Assembly: GCA_036567845.1 (NCBI GenBank)
Contig: DATCTT010000265.1
Span: forward strand, 1-50,259
Source: MWAR01 sp036567845
GTDB taxonomy: Bacteria; Muiribacteriota; Ozemobacteria; Ozemobacterales; Ozemobacteraceae
DNA: 50,259 nt
Reading direction: 5' to 3'
Both the position numbers and the translations under genes were made by a program. Positions 24,299 to 32,597 of this stretch are shown here, piece after piece. Under the pieces are notes generated by a model. The model saw only the letters and a list, made by a program, of their open reading frames with translations, was not told the DNA's origin and ran no database searches. Position 1 is the stretch's first letter. Each line of letters starts with the position of its first letter.

Positions 24299-24348
24299 CA
24301 TGTAAAAACCCCCCGAGGCAAGGAATCGCCCCGGGGGGTTTTTACATG
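24299..24348. terminator. Bidirectional Rho-independent terminator
   Basis: A perfect 17-bp inverted repeat, CATGTAAAAACCCCCCG with CGGGGGGTTTTTACATG, around a 16-base loop that itself can pair (GGC/GCC). It gives a GC-rich stem followed by T5 on both strands. It lies between the convergent NHL-protein gene and the TonB-receptor gene, 9 and 23 bases from their stops. Confidence 0.92.
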
Positions 24349-24370
24349 CGGCTGTTGCCGCGAGGGAGTC

Positions 24371-26464
24371 TCAGAAGTTCAGCTCCATGCCTAGAAGGGT
24401 CTTCCTGCCGCTCCTATACGTGATTGGGTCCATCAGAAGGCCGGTCCTGTTCTGGGAATCCGATGCCTGGCTCAGGACGATCTCGTCCCTGTCCGCGAGG
24501 TTTTCGACGCTCAGGTAGAGGGAGCAGTCGTCCGATACGCGGCGGCGAAGATTGAGATTGAGGCAGGTTGAGGCGTCGACGCCTTCATACAGGGTGGCTT
24601 TTCCGGCAGAATCCAGGGTCTGGGTTGCCGGAGTCCTGCCCTGATGCTCGATGCTCAGCATGGCGCTATTTCTGTTCCGGTGAAGCAGGACGCCGCCCGT
24701 CATCCGGAATCCCGGTCTGGAAACGAGCCGCAGATCGTTCTTCGTGTCTTCCGCCCTGTCCAGCCGGGTGTAGCTCACCCAGCCATCGACCGTCTCGTTG
24801 ATCTTTCCGTTGAGGCCGAGCTCCCAGCCATCGATCTTGGCTTTATCGATATTGATATAATACGAATCTTTCTTCTTCACGGCTCCAACACCAGGGACGG
24901 TGATGTCTGCGGCAGCGATGATCGAGGTGATTTTGTTGTCGATATCGGAAGTGAAGCGTGTGATATTGAATCCCCAGTTGTCGTTGAGCTGGTGGGACAG
25001 CCGCAGTTCGCGATTGTCTGCTTTCTCGGCTTCGAGACTCTCGTTGCCGAACACCTTGCTTCCTCGATACAGCTCCTGAAAGTTGGGAAACCGGAGGGTG
25101 TGACTGAAGCCCATGCCGATGCTCGACTTGCTGAAGATCTTGTAATCCGCTGCCGCCGACCAGGTGCTTTCCTTGTCCGACGCGAACGATTCGTCGCTTC
25201 TGGCGACCAGGTGCATGTCGAGCTTGTCGGTGGCATGGATCGAATCGCTGATGAAATACCCCTTCGTCTCGAGCCAGGTGTTGGCGACATTTGCTTTGAC
25301 CGTGTGCCCGACATCCTTGATTTCCTGCTTCTGCCCGCCGATCGTCAGGTGATGTTTTCCGCCGACAGGGAAATTATACAGCGCTTCCGTCGTCTTCATG
25401 CGGACCGTCACATCTTCGGCGGAATTGATCGCCCCAGAGGCAATCGTCAGATTATAGTCAAAGAAATATTGCGTGCTGCTGAAATCCATGTAGGTGGCAT
25501 GGCGCAGAATGAGGTTGCGTTCGTTGCCGAAATCCTTCTCAACGACGAAGTCGCGGTGCGACATGCGCCACGGCTCGAACTGCTCCTTGTAATTGGGAAT
25601 GCTCAACATTCCGTCGCTGTCCAGAATGGTTGCCTTGAACACCCAGCCGTTGTCGGTTTCGACACGGCCCCGGTACATGAACATCTGGTTGTCCCACTTC
25701 GTCTCGCCGGTTCCGTAGGTTTTATAGTGCCTGGTGCCATCGTACCCGTCGAGAAACAGCCCCAGCAGATGTTCGTTGTTATGGGAAACACGACCATACG
25801 TGTACTCCTGATGGCGAGTTCCTTCGGAGCCGGCTTCCTGGGTGAACGTGACACCCTCGAGATCCTTTGCGGTGGGCAGCGTCAGGTTGATTGCGCCACC
25901 CATCCCGTTTGGTCCATAGATCAGCGAGGAGCCGCCGGGAATGATCGATGCTTTCTGAAGCCGCCGAAGGGGGAAGCCGGAGAGGGAACTGGCGCCGTTC
26001 CAGGGTGTGTTGACGGGGCAGCCGTCAATGAGCACCTTGGTCTGGTTGCTCTCGAACCCCCGCAGCTGCGGCGTGAAGACGGCGCCGAGAAGGCCGTTCC
26101 CGGGCGTGACGGAGGAATTGAGCGAACGGAGCAGTTCCACCGGATTACTTGTCGGCCTGTGAAGGATGAGATTCTGGGGTATCTCGTCTTGGGGACGCGT
26201 GATCAATCCCTGATACGTGGCCTTTTCGGCGTCGATCGTCAAGACCGGAAGGTTGTAGATCGCGTTGCCGCCCGTGCCAGCCGGCTGATCGGCTGTAATC
26301 GTTGTCGGAGTTGCGAGGGGAAAAACGTCGGTGGATGTCGGCCCTTCGGTTGCCGATGCCGCGAAGCCGATCGCGGAAAGACCCACGGATACTCCTGCCA
26401 GAATGACGCGAATCCAGGTGGTGCGTGCCGTGCGAATCAGGGAATGGGCCTGTCTGATACTCAT
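24371..26464 (-). CDS. TonB-dependent outer-membrane receptor
   Basis: 697 residues. Signal peptide to about residue 37, a plug domain (ELLRSLNSSVTPGNGLLG, QLRGFESNQTKVLIDG, GGSSLIYGPNGMGGAINL) and a long beta-barrel with alternating aromatic strands, ending in the outer-membrane C-terminal Phe. A possible TonB box is LPVLTID near residue 72. It moves a large or scarce ligand, typically a metal chelate or cobalamin, across the outer membrane using TonB energy. A metal importer gene set is divergent to it and an ExbB-ExbD-TonB operon lies 8 kb away. Upstream are two copies of an AT-rich element that recurs in this locus. Confidence 0.95.
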   Translation of the reverse strand: MSIRQAHSLIRTARTTWIRVILAGVSVGLSAIGFAASATEGPTSTDVFPLATPTTITADQPAGTGGNAIYNLPVLTIDAEKATYQGLITRPQDEIPQNLILHRPTSNPVELLRSLNSSVTPGNGLLGAVFTPQLRGFESNQTKVLIDGCPVNTPWNGASSLSGFPLRRLQKASIIPGGSSLIYGPNGMGGAINLTLPTAKDLEGVTFTQEAGSEGTRHQEYTYGRVSHNNEHLLGLFLDGYDGTRHYKTYGTGETKWDNQMFMYRGRVETDNGWVFKATILDSDGMLSIPNYKEQFEPWRMSHRDFVVEKDFGNERNLILRHATYMDFSSTQYFFDYNLTIASGAINSAEDVTVRMKTTEALYNFPVGGKHHLTIGGQKQEIKDVGHTVKANVANTWLETKGYFISDSIHATDKLDMHLVARSDESFASDKESTWSAAADYKIFSKSSIGMGFSHTLRFPNFQELYRGSKVFGNESLEAEKADNRELRLSHQLNDNWGFNITRFTSDIDNKITSIIAAADITVPGVGAVKKKDSYYINIDKAKIDGWELGLNGKINETVDGWVSYTRLDRAEDTKNDLRLVSRPGFRMTGGVLLHRNRNSAMLSIEHQGRTPATQTLDSAGKATLYEGVDASTCLNLNLRRRVSDDCSLYLSVENLADRDEIVLSQASDSQNRTGLLMDPITYRSGRKTLLGMELNF

Positions 26465-26817
26465 GAGGGACTCCTTTGATCTGCGATTTCACCGGAGAAG
26501 ATCGTGCAGGGATGCCTGTGCGTGGCAATAAGGCGAGCTCCTGCGGCAAAAAGAATACTACTAAATAGTATAAATTGCTACTAAAGCATTTGAAAATGAG
26601 AGTTTTGTACTGTCGGGTGTGGACCTTTTACGATGGTCCGTGATGTACCAGCCAGGGCTTCTTGAACATGCCGTATTGACAAAACCTGAGATAGAAAAGG
26701 GCAAAGCGGGTGATGCCGAAGACGAATCGAACTGGCTCTGTGTAGATAGTGGAATTCAGTTGCTGTTGGTTGTATATTTGTGAGGCGAAGGCTGTCGCGA
26801 AGAAAGGGGATGGCGCG
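26465..26817. other. 353-base divergent regulatory region
   Basis: It lies between the TonB receptor (minus) and the binding-protein gene (plus). The receptor-proximal third holds two direct AT-rich elements and a receptor promoter. A perfect TTGACA at 26676 has no -10 at correct spacing. A 5-bp hairpin GGACC/GGTCC at 26623-26638 and TATATT at 26773-26778 are the only other marks. I saw no riboswitch that I could name and no small gene. Confidence 0.45.
26554..26596 (-). promoter_or_regulatory. TonB-receptor promoter with two copies of the locus AT-rich element
   Basis: On the plus strand AATACTACTAAATAGTAT (26554-26571) and ATTGCTACTAAAGCATTT (26574-26591) share the core CTACTAAA, exactly 20 bases apart. 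The first contains a perfect inverted repeat ATACTA/TAGTAT. On the minus strand TTTTCA at 26591-26596, 18 bases and TATACT at 26567-26572 form a receptor promoter whose spacer is filled by the second copy. Related copies lie at 29815, 34594 and 38289-38337. Confidence 0.65.
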
Positions 26818-27957
26818 ATGACGAAAGTCGATGGATTTAGGGCGATCGTGGCTCGAAAGCCGATGCTTTTGGCCTTGTGCGCAGCCTGTGCCCTTATGGC
26901 CGTTCTGCCTCTGTTGGTTGTGGCCGATGGTTCGGGCAGGGCATCCCCGATGTTTTCCGAACATGGTCTCACTGTGACGGATGCGAGGGGGAAAGAGATT
27001 CGACTCCCGAATATCCCCCGACGGATCGTGATCGCGGGGAAAGCGTCGTTCATGGTGCTCGATGCCGTCTATCTCTTTCCCGATGCCTGGCCCCGCGTGA
27101 TCGGGATGGTCAGGGAAGGCCAGGGGATGGATGCCTTCCTCGCCGCTGTCGATCCGGGATATGCGAGCAAGACGACCCTCGGCCGAGAGGCCGGTCCGGA
27201 ACAGATCGCCGCCGCGAAGCCCGATGTGGTGCTGATGAAGAAGGCGAGCACAGAAAATCTCGGCCGTTCCCTCGAAGAAATCGGTATTCCGGTTGTATGC
27301 GTCGATTTCGAAACGCCGGCCCACTACGATCGCGATCTCGCGATTCTTGGCCGCCTTCTGGGACAGGAAAAGCGAGCGAATGAGCTGATCCGGCTGATCC
27401 ACGAGATCACGTCTGGCATCGGCGCGAACATCGCCGGCCTGGATGAAGCCGGAAAGCCGAGAGTGTTGCTGTTGTATTATAGCAAGCGCGATGGAACTAC
27501 CGCCTACAATGTCCCGCCGACATCATGGATGCAGACACTGCTCGTCAGGATGGCCGGCGGCCATCCCCTCTGGGAAGGTGTCGAGCTTGGTCAGGGCTGG
27601 ACGAAGGTGGGGTTCGAGCAGATCGCCGCCTGGGATCCCGACCAGATATTCATTGTGTCGTATTTTACAGAATATCCTATAATAGGGAAAGAGCTGCTGG
27701 CCGACGAACGCTGGAAAACCCTCCGGGCCGTGCGGTCGAAAAACCTCTGGCTTTTTCCCGGCGACCTGCTCAGCTGGGACCAGCCGGACCCACGCTGGGT
27801 TCTCGGCCTGACATGGCTGGCGTCGAAGATTCATCCAGAGCTGTATCCCGGCCTCGACATGAAGAACGAGACAAGAGCATTTTTCAAGAACTTCTACGGC
27901 ATCGAAGGGGAGGCTGTGGAAAAAAACATTCTGCCGGCTCTTCACGGTGACTTGTGA
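26818..27957 (+). CDS. Metal-chelate ABC transporter substrate-binding protein (FecB/BtuF/MolA type)
   Basis: 379 residues from ATG 26818, preceded by AAAGGGGA; upstream codons in frame look non-coding. Signal or anchor segment LALCAACALMAVLPLLVVA. The mature part is a class III periplasmic binding protein (PF01497 type): LTVTDARGKEIRLP, PEQIAAAKPDVVLMKKAS, a long backbone helix and VRSKNLWLFPGDLLSWDQPDPRWVLGLTWLA near the end. The SWDQPDPRW segment is common in binding proteins placed next to metal genes. It delivers the ligand to the permease encoded next; the permease start overlaps this stop. Ligand could be a corrinoid, ferric chelate, molybdate or tungstate. Confidence 0.9.
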   Translation: MTKVDGFRAIVARKPMLLALCAACALMAVLPLLVVADGSGRASPMFSEHGLTVTDARGKEIRLPNIPRRIVIAGKASFMVLDAVYLFPDAWPRVIGMVREGQGMDAFLAAVDPGYASKTTLGREAGPEQIAAAKPDVVLMKKASTENLGRSLEEIGIPVVCVDFETPAHYDRDLAILGRLLGQEKRANELIRLIHEITSGIGANIAGLDEAGKPRVLLLYYSKRDGTTAYNVPPTSWMQTLLVRMAGGHPLWEGVELGQGWTKVGFEQIAAWDPDQIFIVSYFTEYPIIGKELLADERWKTLRAVRSKNLWLFPGDLLSWDQPDPRWVLGLTWLASKIHPELYPGLDMKNETRAFFKNFYGIEGEAVEKNILPALHGDL

Positions 27958-28991
27958 CCGACAGACCCGCCGCCGGCGCCGTTGAGCCTGGATTGATGTC
28001 GAGCCCGTCATCGACCCGCACGATTCTCCTGCTCGGCGGCGGCCTTCTCCTCTTGCTCGTCTGTTCCCTGTTTCTCGGGCGGTATCCGGCTCCCTACGTT
28101 ATGTCGCCCGAACTCCTGAGGACTGACGAAATGGCCTTGCGTCTTGTCTGGGGCTTGCGCCTCCCCCGACTGATCGCGGCTGCTCTTGTCGGGATGACGC
28201 TGGGGGCGGCGGGCACGGTATTCCAGACGATTTTCGCCAACCCGCTCGTCGAGCCGGGGTTCCTCGGTGTTTCGCCGGGCGCTGCGTTCGGCGCGGCCTT
28301 CTGCATCGTCTTCCTCGGGAACCAGGCGCTTCTGGTGCAGGGGTTCGCTGCATTTTTCGCCGTGGCGGGCCTACTGTTCTCCTACGCGCTCGCCATCCGC
28401 ATGCGGTTCGGGGGCTGGCTCCTCCGCCTCGTCCTCGCCGGAATCGCCGTCTCGGCCCTGTTCTCGTCCGCGCTCGGCATCCTGAAATACCTGGCAGACC
28501 CTCTCAGCCAGCTACCCGAGATCACCTTCTGGCTGCTGGGCGGGCTGTGGAGCATCACCTGGGACCGCCTGCTCCCCATCCTGCCCGTGGTTCTTCTCGC
28601 GCTGGGCGTCCTGCTGCTCATGCGGTGGCGGCTGAACGCCCTCGGACTGGACGACACGACGGCTTTCTCGCTCGGCCTCGCCCCGGCCCGCGAACGTGCG
28701 GTGCTGTTGTTCGCGGCTGTCGCCGCTACGGCGGCGGTGGTTTCCATCGCCGGAATGATCGGCTGGGTGGGGCTCATCGTGCCGCATTTGGCTCGCAGAT
28801 GCTTCGAGGCCGACTGCCGCAGCTCGATGCCGGCCGCGATGTTGATGGGCGGCATGCTGACCGTTCTCTGCGACGATATCGCGCGATGCGCCATGGCCGG
28901 CGAGATTCCGCTCGGCATTCTGACGTCGCTGGTCGGCGCCGGCGGCTTCATGGTCCTCATGACGAGCGGCGCACTGCACCGCGCGAAATGA
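27954..28991 (+). CDS. FecCD/BtuC-family ABC transporter permease
   Basis: 345 residues from GTG 27954, overlapping the upstream stop as GTGA; ATG 27996 is an alternative start. About ten membrane helices. Family signatures include LRLPRLIAAALVGMTLGAAG near residue 65, NPLVEPGFLGVSPGAAFGA and IAGMIGWVGLIVPHLAR, the loop that contacts the ATPase. It forms the inner-membrane channel of the type II importer with the binding protein before it and the ATPase after it, 18 bases downstream. Confidence 0.93.
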   Translation: MTDRPAAGAVEPGLMSSPSSTRTILLLGGGLLLLLVCSLFLGRYPAPYVMSPELLRTDEMALRLVWGLRLPRLIAAALVGMTLGAAGTVFQTIFANPLVEPGFLGVSPGAAFGAAFCIVFLGNQALLVQGFAAFFAVAGLLFSYALAIRMRFGGWLLRLVLAGIAVSALFSSALGILKYLADPLSQLPEITFWLLGGLWSITWDRLLPILPVVLLALGVLLLMRWRLNALGLDDTTAFSLGLAPARERAVLLFAAVAATAAVVSIAGMIGWVGLIVPHLARRCFEADCRSSMPAAMLMGGMLTVLCDDIARCAMAGEIPLGILTSLVGAGGFMVLMTSGALHRAK

Positions 28992-29009
28992 CGATGGATA
29001 TCAAGAACG

Positions 29010-29786
29010 ATGGATGACGGACTTCTGAGATTCGAGCGCGTGTCATTCGCCTATCCGGGCGGTGAACGTGAGGTTTCACGCGGAATCGACCTCGCGGTGG
29101 TTCCGGGAACCGTCACGGCGATTCTCGGTCCCAACGGAGCCGGCAAGACGACTCTGTTGAACCTTGCGCTGGGCTGGCTGCAGCCGCAGACCGGAATGGT
29201 CCGGTTCGAAGGCCGGTCCGTCACGGAATGGGGCCGTCGTGAGCTTGGCTGTCGCATGGCCCTCGTGCCGCAGCGAGAGAGCGCCGCCTTCGAACATACG
29301 GTCCTTGAGACGGTTCTGCTCGGCCGCTCCCCGCATCTTGGTTTGCTGGAAATGCCCGGCGACAGGGATGTCGAGATAGCCCTTGAGGCTATCGCGCGAT
29401 GTGGCATCGTCTCGTTCGCTTCACGGCCTGTCGACTGCCTCAGCGGCGGGGAATTGCAGATGGTTCTGCTCGCCCGGGCTCTGGCCCAGGAGCCTTCGCT
29501 GCTCCTGCTGGACGAACCATTCTCGCATCTCGATCTTGCAAACAAGAGCCGACTGCTGCGGGTCATCCGGTCTCTCGTGCAGAAGGGGGTCACCATCATT
29601 CTGACCACGCACGAGCCCGAGATTGCCGCAGCCATTGCGACGCATCTCGTGCTGATGCGCGAGGGCCAGGTGCGGCGCGTTGGGCCGCTGGACGAGGTGC
29701 TGACGCCCCCCTTCCTGAGCGAAACCTACGGTATTCCGGTTGAGGTGCGCGAGGTGGATGGCAGGAAGGTCGTTCTGTGGTGCTGA
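29010..29786 (+). CDS. FecE/BtuD-family ABC transporter ATPase
   Basis: 258 residues. Walker A GPNGAGKT at 40-47, Q-loop VPQRES, signature LSGGE at 144-148, Walker B LLLLDEP at 164-170, D-loop SHLDLAN and switch His in TTHEPEI. It energises uptake by the permease encoded upstream. The C-terminus (PPFLSETYGIPVEV) is typical of iron-siderophore and cobalamin importer ATPases. It is the last gene of the importer trio; 121 bases and an AT-rich element separate it from the next operon. Confidence 0.95.
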   Translation: MDDGLLRFERVSFAYPGGEREVSRGIDLAVVPGTVTAILGPNGAGKTTLLNLALGWLQPQTGMVRFEGRSVTEWGRRELGCRMALVPQRESAAFEHTVLETVLLGRSPHLGLLEMPGDRDVEIALEAIARCGIVSFASRPVDCLSGGELQMVLLARALAQEPSLLLLDEPFSHLDLANKSRLLRVIRSLVQKGVTIILTTHEPEIAAAIATHLVLMREGQVRRVGPLDEVLTPPFLSETYGIPVEVREVDGRKVVLWC

Positions 29787-29814
29787 CCGGAAACGAGAGG
29801 AAACAACTATAACT

Positions 29815-29832
29815 ATAGCTACTATATATGAA
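29815..29832 (+). promoter_or_regulatory. Locus AT-rich element upstream of the P-loop/DUF364 operon
   Basis: ATAGCTACTATATATGAA matches the locus consensus AATGCTACTAAATATTAT at 13 of 18 positions, the weakest of the six copies. It lies in a short AT-rich island (29805-29845), 76 bases before the ATG at 29908. A TATAAA at 29836 could serve as a -10. Confidence 0.45.
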
Positions 29833-29907
29833 TGTATAAAAAAGCGCAACCGCAATTGAAGACGGTGCCGAGGAACATCGTCCGGTTTCCGCAAAGGAGC
29901 ATGCAGC

Positions 29908-30600
29908 ATGAGACTCATCACGGTGGCGGGGCCCCCTTCGTCGGGAAAGACTTCGGTCATCCTGAAGCTGATTGGAACGCTGAATATGCCCGTCTCAGAG
30001 ATCGGTGTCGTGAAGTTCGACTGCCTGACGTCATTCGATCACCTGCGCTACGAAGCGATGGGAATTCGCGTTGAGACAGGCTTTTCGGGGAGGGTCTGCC
30101 CCGATCATTATTTTGTCGGCAACATCGAAGCCGCCGTCGCGTGGGGCCTGAAATCTGGGTTCAGACTTATGGTGACGGAAAGCGCCGGACTGTGCAACCG
30201 CTGCTCGCCTTATCTGAAAGGGATTCTCGCTGTGTGCGTCATCGACAACCTGTCAGGTGTGAACACCCCTCGGAAAATCGGACCCATGCTGAAACTGGCC
30301 GACGTGGTGGTCGTCACAAAGGGCGATATCGTCTCCCAGGCGGAGCGCGAAGTGTTTTCCTTCAATATCAGGCAGGTGAACACTTCCGCGGCCATCATCT
30401 TCATGAATGGTATCACCGGCCAGGGGGCGACCATGCTCGAAAAGCACGTCCGGATCACGAAAGAGATCGAAGGCCTGCGCGATGTCAGACTGCGGTTCAC
30501 GACGCCGGCGGCCGTCTGCTCCTACTGCACCGGCGAAATGCGGATCGGCGAGGAATACCAGATGGGGACCCTGAAGAAAATGGAGTTCAGACAGCCGTGA
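29908..30600 (+). CDS. HypB/UreG-like P-loop protein with CxxC motifs
   Basis: 230 residues after a good AAAGGAG site. Walker A GPPSSGKT at 8-15. A Cys-containing switch region follows: ESAGLCNRCSPY with CNRC at 96-99, where HypB has ENVGNLVCP. The base-recognition motif is TKGD at 137-140, as in SIMIBI GTPases of the HypB/UreG/CobW type. A second pair, CSYC at 204-207, lies in a C-terminal region unlike HypB. The Cys pairs suggest metal or Fe-S binding. Such GTPases load nickel or other metals into enzymes. Its stop overlaps the next gene as GTGA, so it is coupled to an ABC-type ATPase. Confidence 0.82.
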   Translation: MRLITVAGPPSSGKTSVILKLIGTLNMPVSEIGVVKFDCLTSFDHLRYEAMGIRVETGFSGRVCPDHYFVGNIEAAVAWGLKSGFRLMVTESAGLCNRCSPYLKGILAVCVIDNLSGVNTPRKIGPMLKLADVVVVTKGDIVSQAEREVFSFNIRQVNTSAAIIFMNGITGQGATMLEKHVRITKEIEGLRDVRLRFTTPAAVCSYCTGEMRIGEEYQMGTLKKMEFRQP

Positions 30601-31625
30601 CGCCCGAAAAATGCATGGAAATGGTGGTCACCATGCCGCTGCGTGCCATCCTGGAAGAGTATCCAGTCTGCAGAGATTTTTTCCTGAACCTGCGGATCGC
30701 TGATCTCGACTGGGAACTGACCCTCCTTCAGGCTCTGGAAACGGCGAATCCCGATGTGTTCGATGAATTCGGCCTCGACAAGGGAATGATTCTTCGCGAC
30801 TTCTGCCGGTTTCTCGAAACGTTCGCGGCGGGAACGGAAGGTGCGGGAGAGGTTCGGTCCCTCACGATCGTCGGTGGCCACGGGAAAACCGGCGAATCCG
30901 AAATTCCGGAGCTGACCGTCTCGGTTGGGGATATCATCAGCATCGTTGGGCCGACGGGCTCTGGAAAAAGCAGACTGCTGGCCGATATCGAATGCCTGGC
31001 GGACGGGGACACGCCGACGGGGAGAAAGATCCTGATCGACGGCAGAACGTTGACGGACGATGAGCGCTTCGACAGGGCCGGGCGAATGGTCGCGCAGCTG
31101 TCGCAGAACATGAACTTCGTCATGGATCTGACGGTCCACGAATTTCTCGAGATGCATGCCGTGAGCAGACAGTCAAAGGATGTCGAAAAAACCGTCTCTC
31201 AATGCTTTGAATGCGCCACAAATCTCGCCGGGGAGCGATTCACCCGGGATACGAAGGTGACCCAGCTGAGCGGGGGGCAGTCGCGGGCTCTCATGATCGC
31301 GGACACCGCCTGTATGAGCTGTTCCCCCATCGTGCTGATCGACGAGATCGAAAATGCCGGCATCGACCGACGTCGCGCCGTCGAGCTTCTCGCGAAGAAG
31401 GAAAAGATCGTCTTTCTCGCAACCCACGATCCTTTGCTCGCGCTGAGTGCGCAGAAGCGGATCGTCATCAAAAACGGCGCCATCAGCAGGGTCATCGAAA
31501 CATCCGGAGATGAACGGGAATGCCTCGGAACCATCGAAAAACTCGATGCGATCCTGTACCGGCTGCGAAACAGCCTCAGAGACGGGCAGGTCATCGGAAA
31601 ACATATCATGGAAGGTATAGAATAA
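30597..31625 (+). CDS. Stand-alone ABC-type ATPase with ScdA/DUF1858-like N-terminal domain
   Basis: 342 residues from GTG 30597, which overlaps the upstream stop; a longer frame from 30141 lies inside the previous gene. Residues ~8-50 (VVTMPLRAILEEYP...LTLLQALE) resemble the DUF1858/ScdA N-terminal helical domain that can carry redox or metal Cys. The rest is an ABC nucleotide-binding domain: Walker A GPTGSGKS at 118-125, signature LSGGQ at 224-228, Walker B IVLIDE at 245-250, His277. No membrane partner is encoded beside it, so it is probably not a transporter ATPase. Cys pairs CMSC (239-242) and CFEC (203-206) flank the signature. Role unknown; coupled expression with the P-loop protein and DUF364 suggests metal handling. 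Confidence 0.8.
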   Translation: MTPEKCMEMVVTMPLRAILEEYPVCRDFFLNLRIADLDWELTLLQALETANPDVFDEFGLDKGMILRDFCRFLETFAAGTEGAGEVRSLTIVGGHGKTGESEIPELTVSVGDIISIVGPTGSGKSRLLADIECLADGDTPTGRKILIDGRTLTDDERFDRAGRMVAQLSQNMNFVMDLTVHEFLEMHAVSRQSKDVEKTVSQCFECATNLAGERFTRDTKVTQLSGGQSRALMIADTACMSCSPIVLIDEIENAGIDRRRAVELLAKKEKIVFLATHDPLLALSAQKRIVIKNGAISRVIETSGDERECLGTIEKLDAILYRLRNSLRDGQVIGKHIMEGIE

Positions 31626-31629
31626 CGAC

Positions 31630-32424
31630 ATGTGGAAACTGTATGACGACCTGATCGAAGGAATTCCCGAAGACTGGTTGGCCGAGGAAATCGTCCGGGG
31701 ATGCGACTACGCCTATGTCAGAAGCCGAAACGGCCTCGGAATGGGCGAGTTTCTCCCCAACGCCTGGCGCGCTCCGCTGTCGCTGAAGAACCTCGAGGGA
31801 GCTTCGCTGCGAGAGGTTGCCGCCTGCATCAAGTCATGGAACTTTCCCGAGGCTTCCATCGGACTGGCCGCGATCAACGCCTACTACAACAATCCTGACG
31901 TGGCAAAAGCGTCGGGTGTGACGCTCAGTGACTCGAAACATGTGGAAGACAGGGTTTACGACCCGTTCATCATGTCGCAGAATGAGGTGCGGGGGAAAAA
32001 GGTGACGGTCGTCGGGCATTTCCCCTACCTCGAAACGCTGTTCGAGCCGGTGTGCGACCTGAGCATCATCGCGGGCGAGGTTCCGCTGGATGACGATTAT
32101 CCGGCCACGGCGGCGGAGTATCTGCTTCCGGAAAGCGAGTATGTCTTCATCAGAAGCGCCGCCCTCGTCGACAAGACCATGCCCCGGCTCCTCGACCTCT
32201 CGAAACAGGCCGTGAAGGTGACGATCGTGGGCCCGGCGACGGTGCTTGCCCCCGTACTCTTCGATTACGGTGTCGCCGATCTGTCAGGATTCGTCGTCAA
32301 GGATCGCGATCGGGCCATGCGCCTCATCCGAGGGGCTGAAAACGGTAAGATCTTCACCACCGGCCAGAAGGTTGCGTTCAAAAGACAGGAATTCCAAAAA
32401 AAGCAGATGGGTTTACAAAATTAA
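31630..32424 (+). CDS. DUF4213-DUF364 protein (putative heavy-metal chelation)
   Basis: 264 residues, four bases after the preceding ATPase gene. The N-terminal ~100 residues follow the DUF4213 pattern (EASIGLAAINAYYN). The C-terminal half is the DUF364 Rossmann-like domain with KKVTVVGHFPYLETLF, YVFIRSAALVDKTMPRLL and VTIVGPATVLAPVLFDYGV. Pfam describes DUF364 as a putative heavy-metal chelation domain; the biochemical role is not established. A second, divergent homologue lies at 37344-38141 and shares the VGHFP motif. It is the third gene of the coupled P-loop/ATPase/DUF364 set. Confidence 0.88.
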   Translation: MWKLYDDLIEGIPEDWLAEEIVRGCDYAYVRSRNGLGMGEFLPNAWRAPLSLKNLEGASLREVAACIKSWNFPEASIGLAAINAYYNNPDVAKASGVTLSDSKHVEDRVYDPFIMSQNEVRGKKVTVVGHFPYLETLFEPVCDLSIIAGEVPLDDDYPATAAEYLLPESEYVFIRSAALVDKTMPRLLDLSKQAVKVTIVGPATVLAPVLFDYGVADLSGFVVKDRDRAMRLIRGAENGKIFTTGQKVAFKRQEFQKKQMGLQN

Positions 32425-32433
32425 AATAAATAT

Positions 32434-32588
32434 ATGAACACGGATGGAACTCTGAAAACCAGCGCCCGGAACGTCCTGAGGGGAAAAATACTGCAAGTCT
32501 CCGAAGGGGAGACAACCGCGAAGTGGTCATCGAGATCGCCCCGCTGGCCAGGGCATCCAGTGTCCTGGTTGGCATCGACGGAAACTGA
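32434..32588 (+). pseudogene. Remnant of a molbindin (Mop/TOBE) gene
   Basis: ATG 32434 opens with a typical Mop start (KTSARNVLRGKILQVSEGETT). At 32519-32520 the homology jumps one base into another frame, which reads EVVIEIAP, then LARASSVLVGIDGN and stop at 32586-32588. Intact Mop domains of ~68 residues have about 30 more residues between these parts, so there is both a frameshift and an internal deletion. The unshifted frame runs on to 32601 and overlaps the next start. Molbindins bind molybdate or tungstate in the cytosol. The family call comes from recalled consensus; decay is clear in either case. Confidence 0.65.
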
Positions 32589-32597
32589 GCGGCAACG

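Noticed and set aside
24644..26479. 611-codon plus-strand open frame
   Set aside because: It is antisense to the TonB receptor and has no recognisable domain.
26554..26591. ModE operator
   Set aside because: The sequence lacks the TAACGTTA/CGTTATAT-type half sites known for ModE.
26676..26704. TTGACA as a promoter for the binding-protein gene
   Set aside because: The bases at the -10 position are GGGCAA; no acceptable -10 lies 16-18 bases downstream.
26597..26817. Molybdenum-cofactor or other riboswitch before the binding-protein gene
   Set aside because: Only a 5-bp hairpin is visible and I could not match the conserved core of any riboswitch class.
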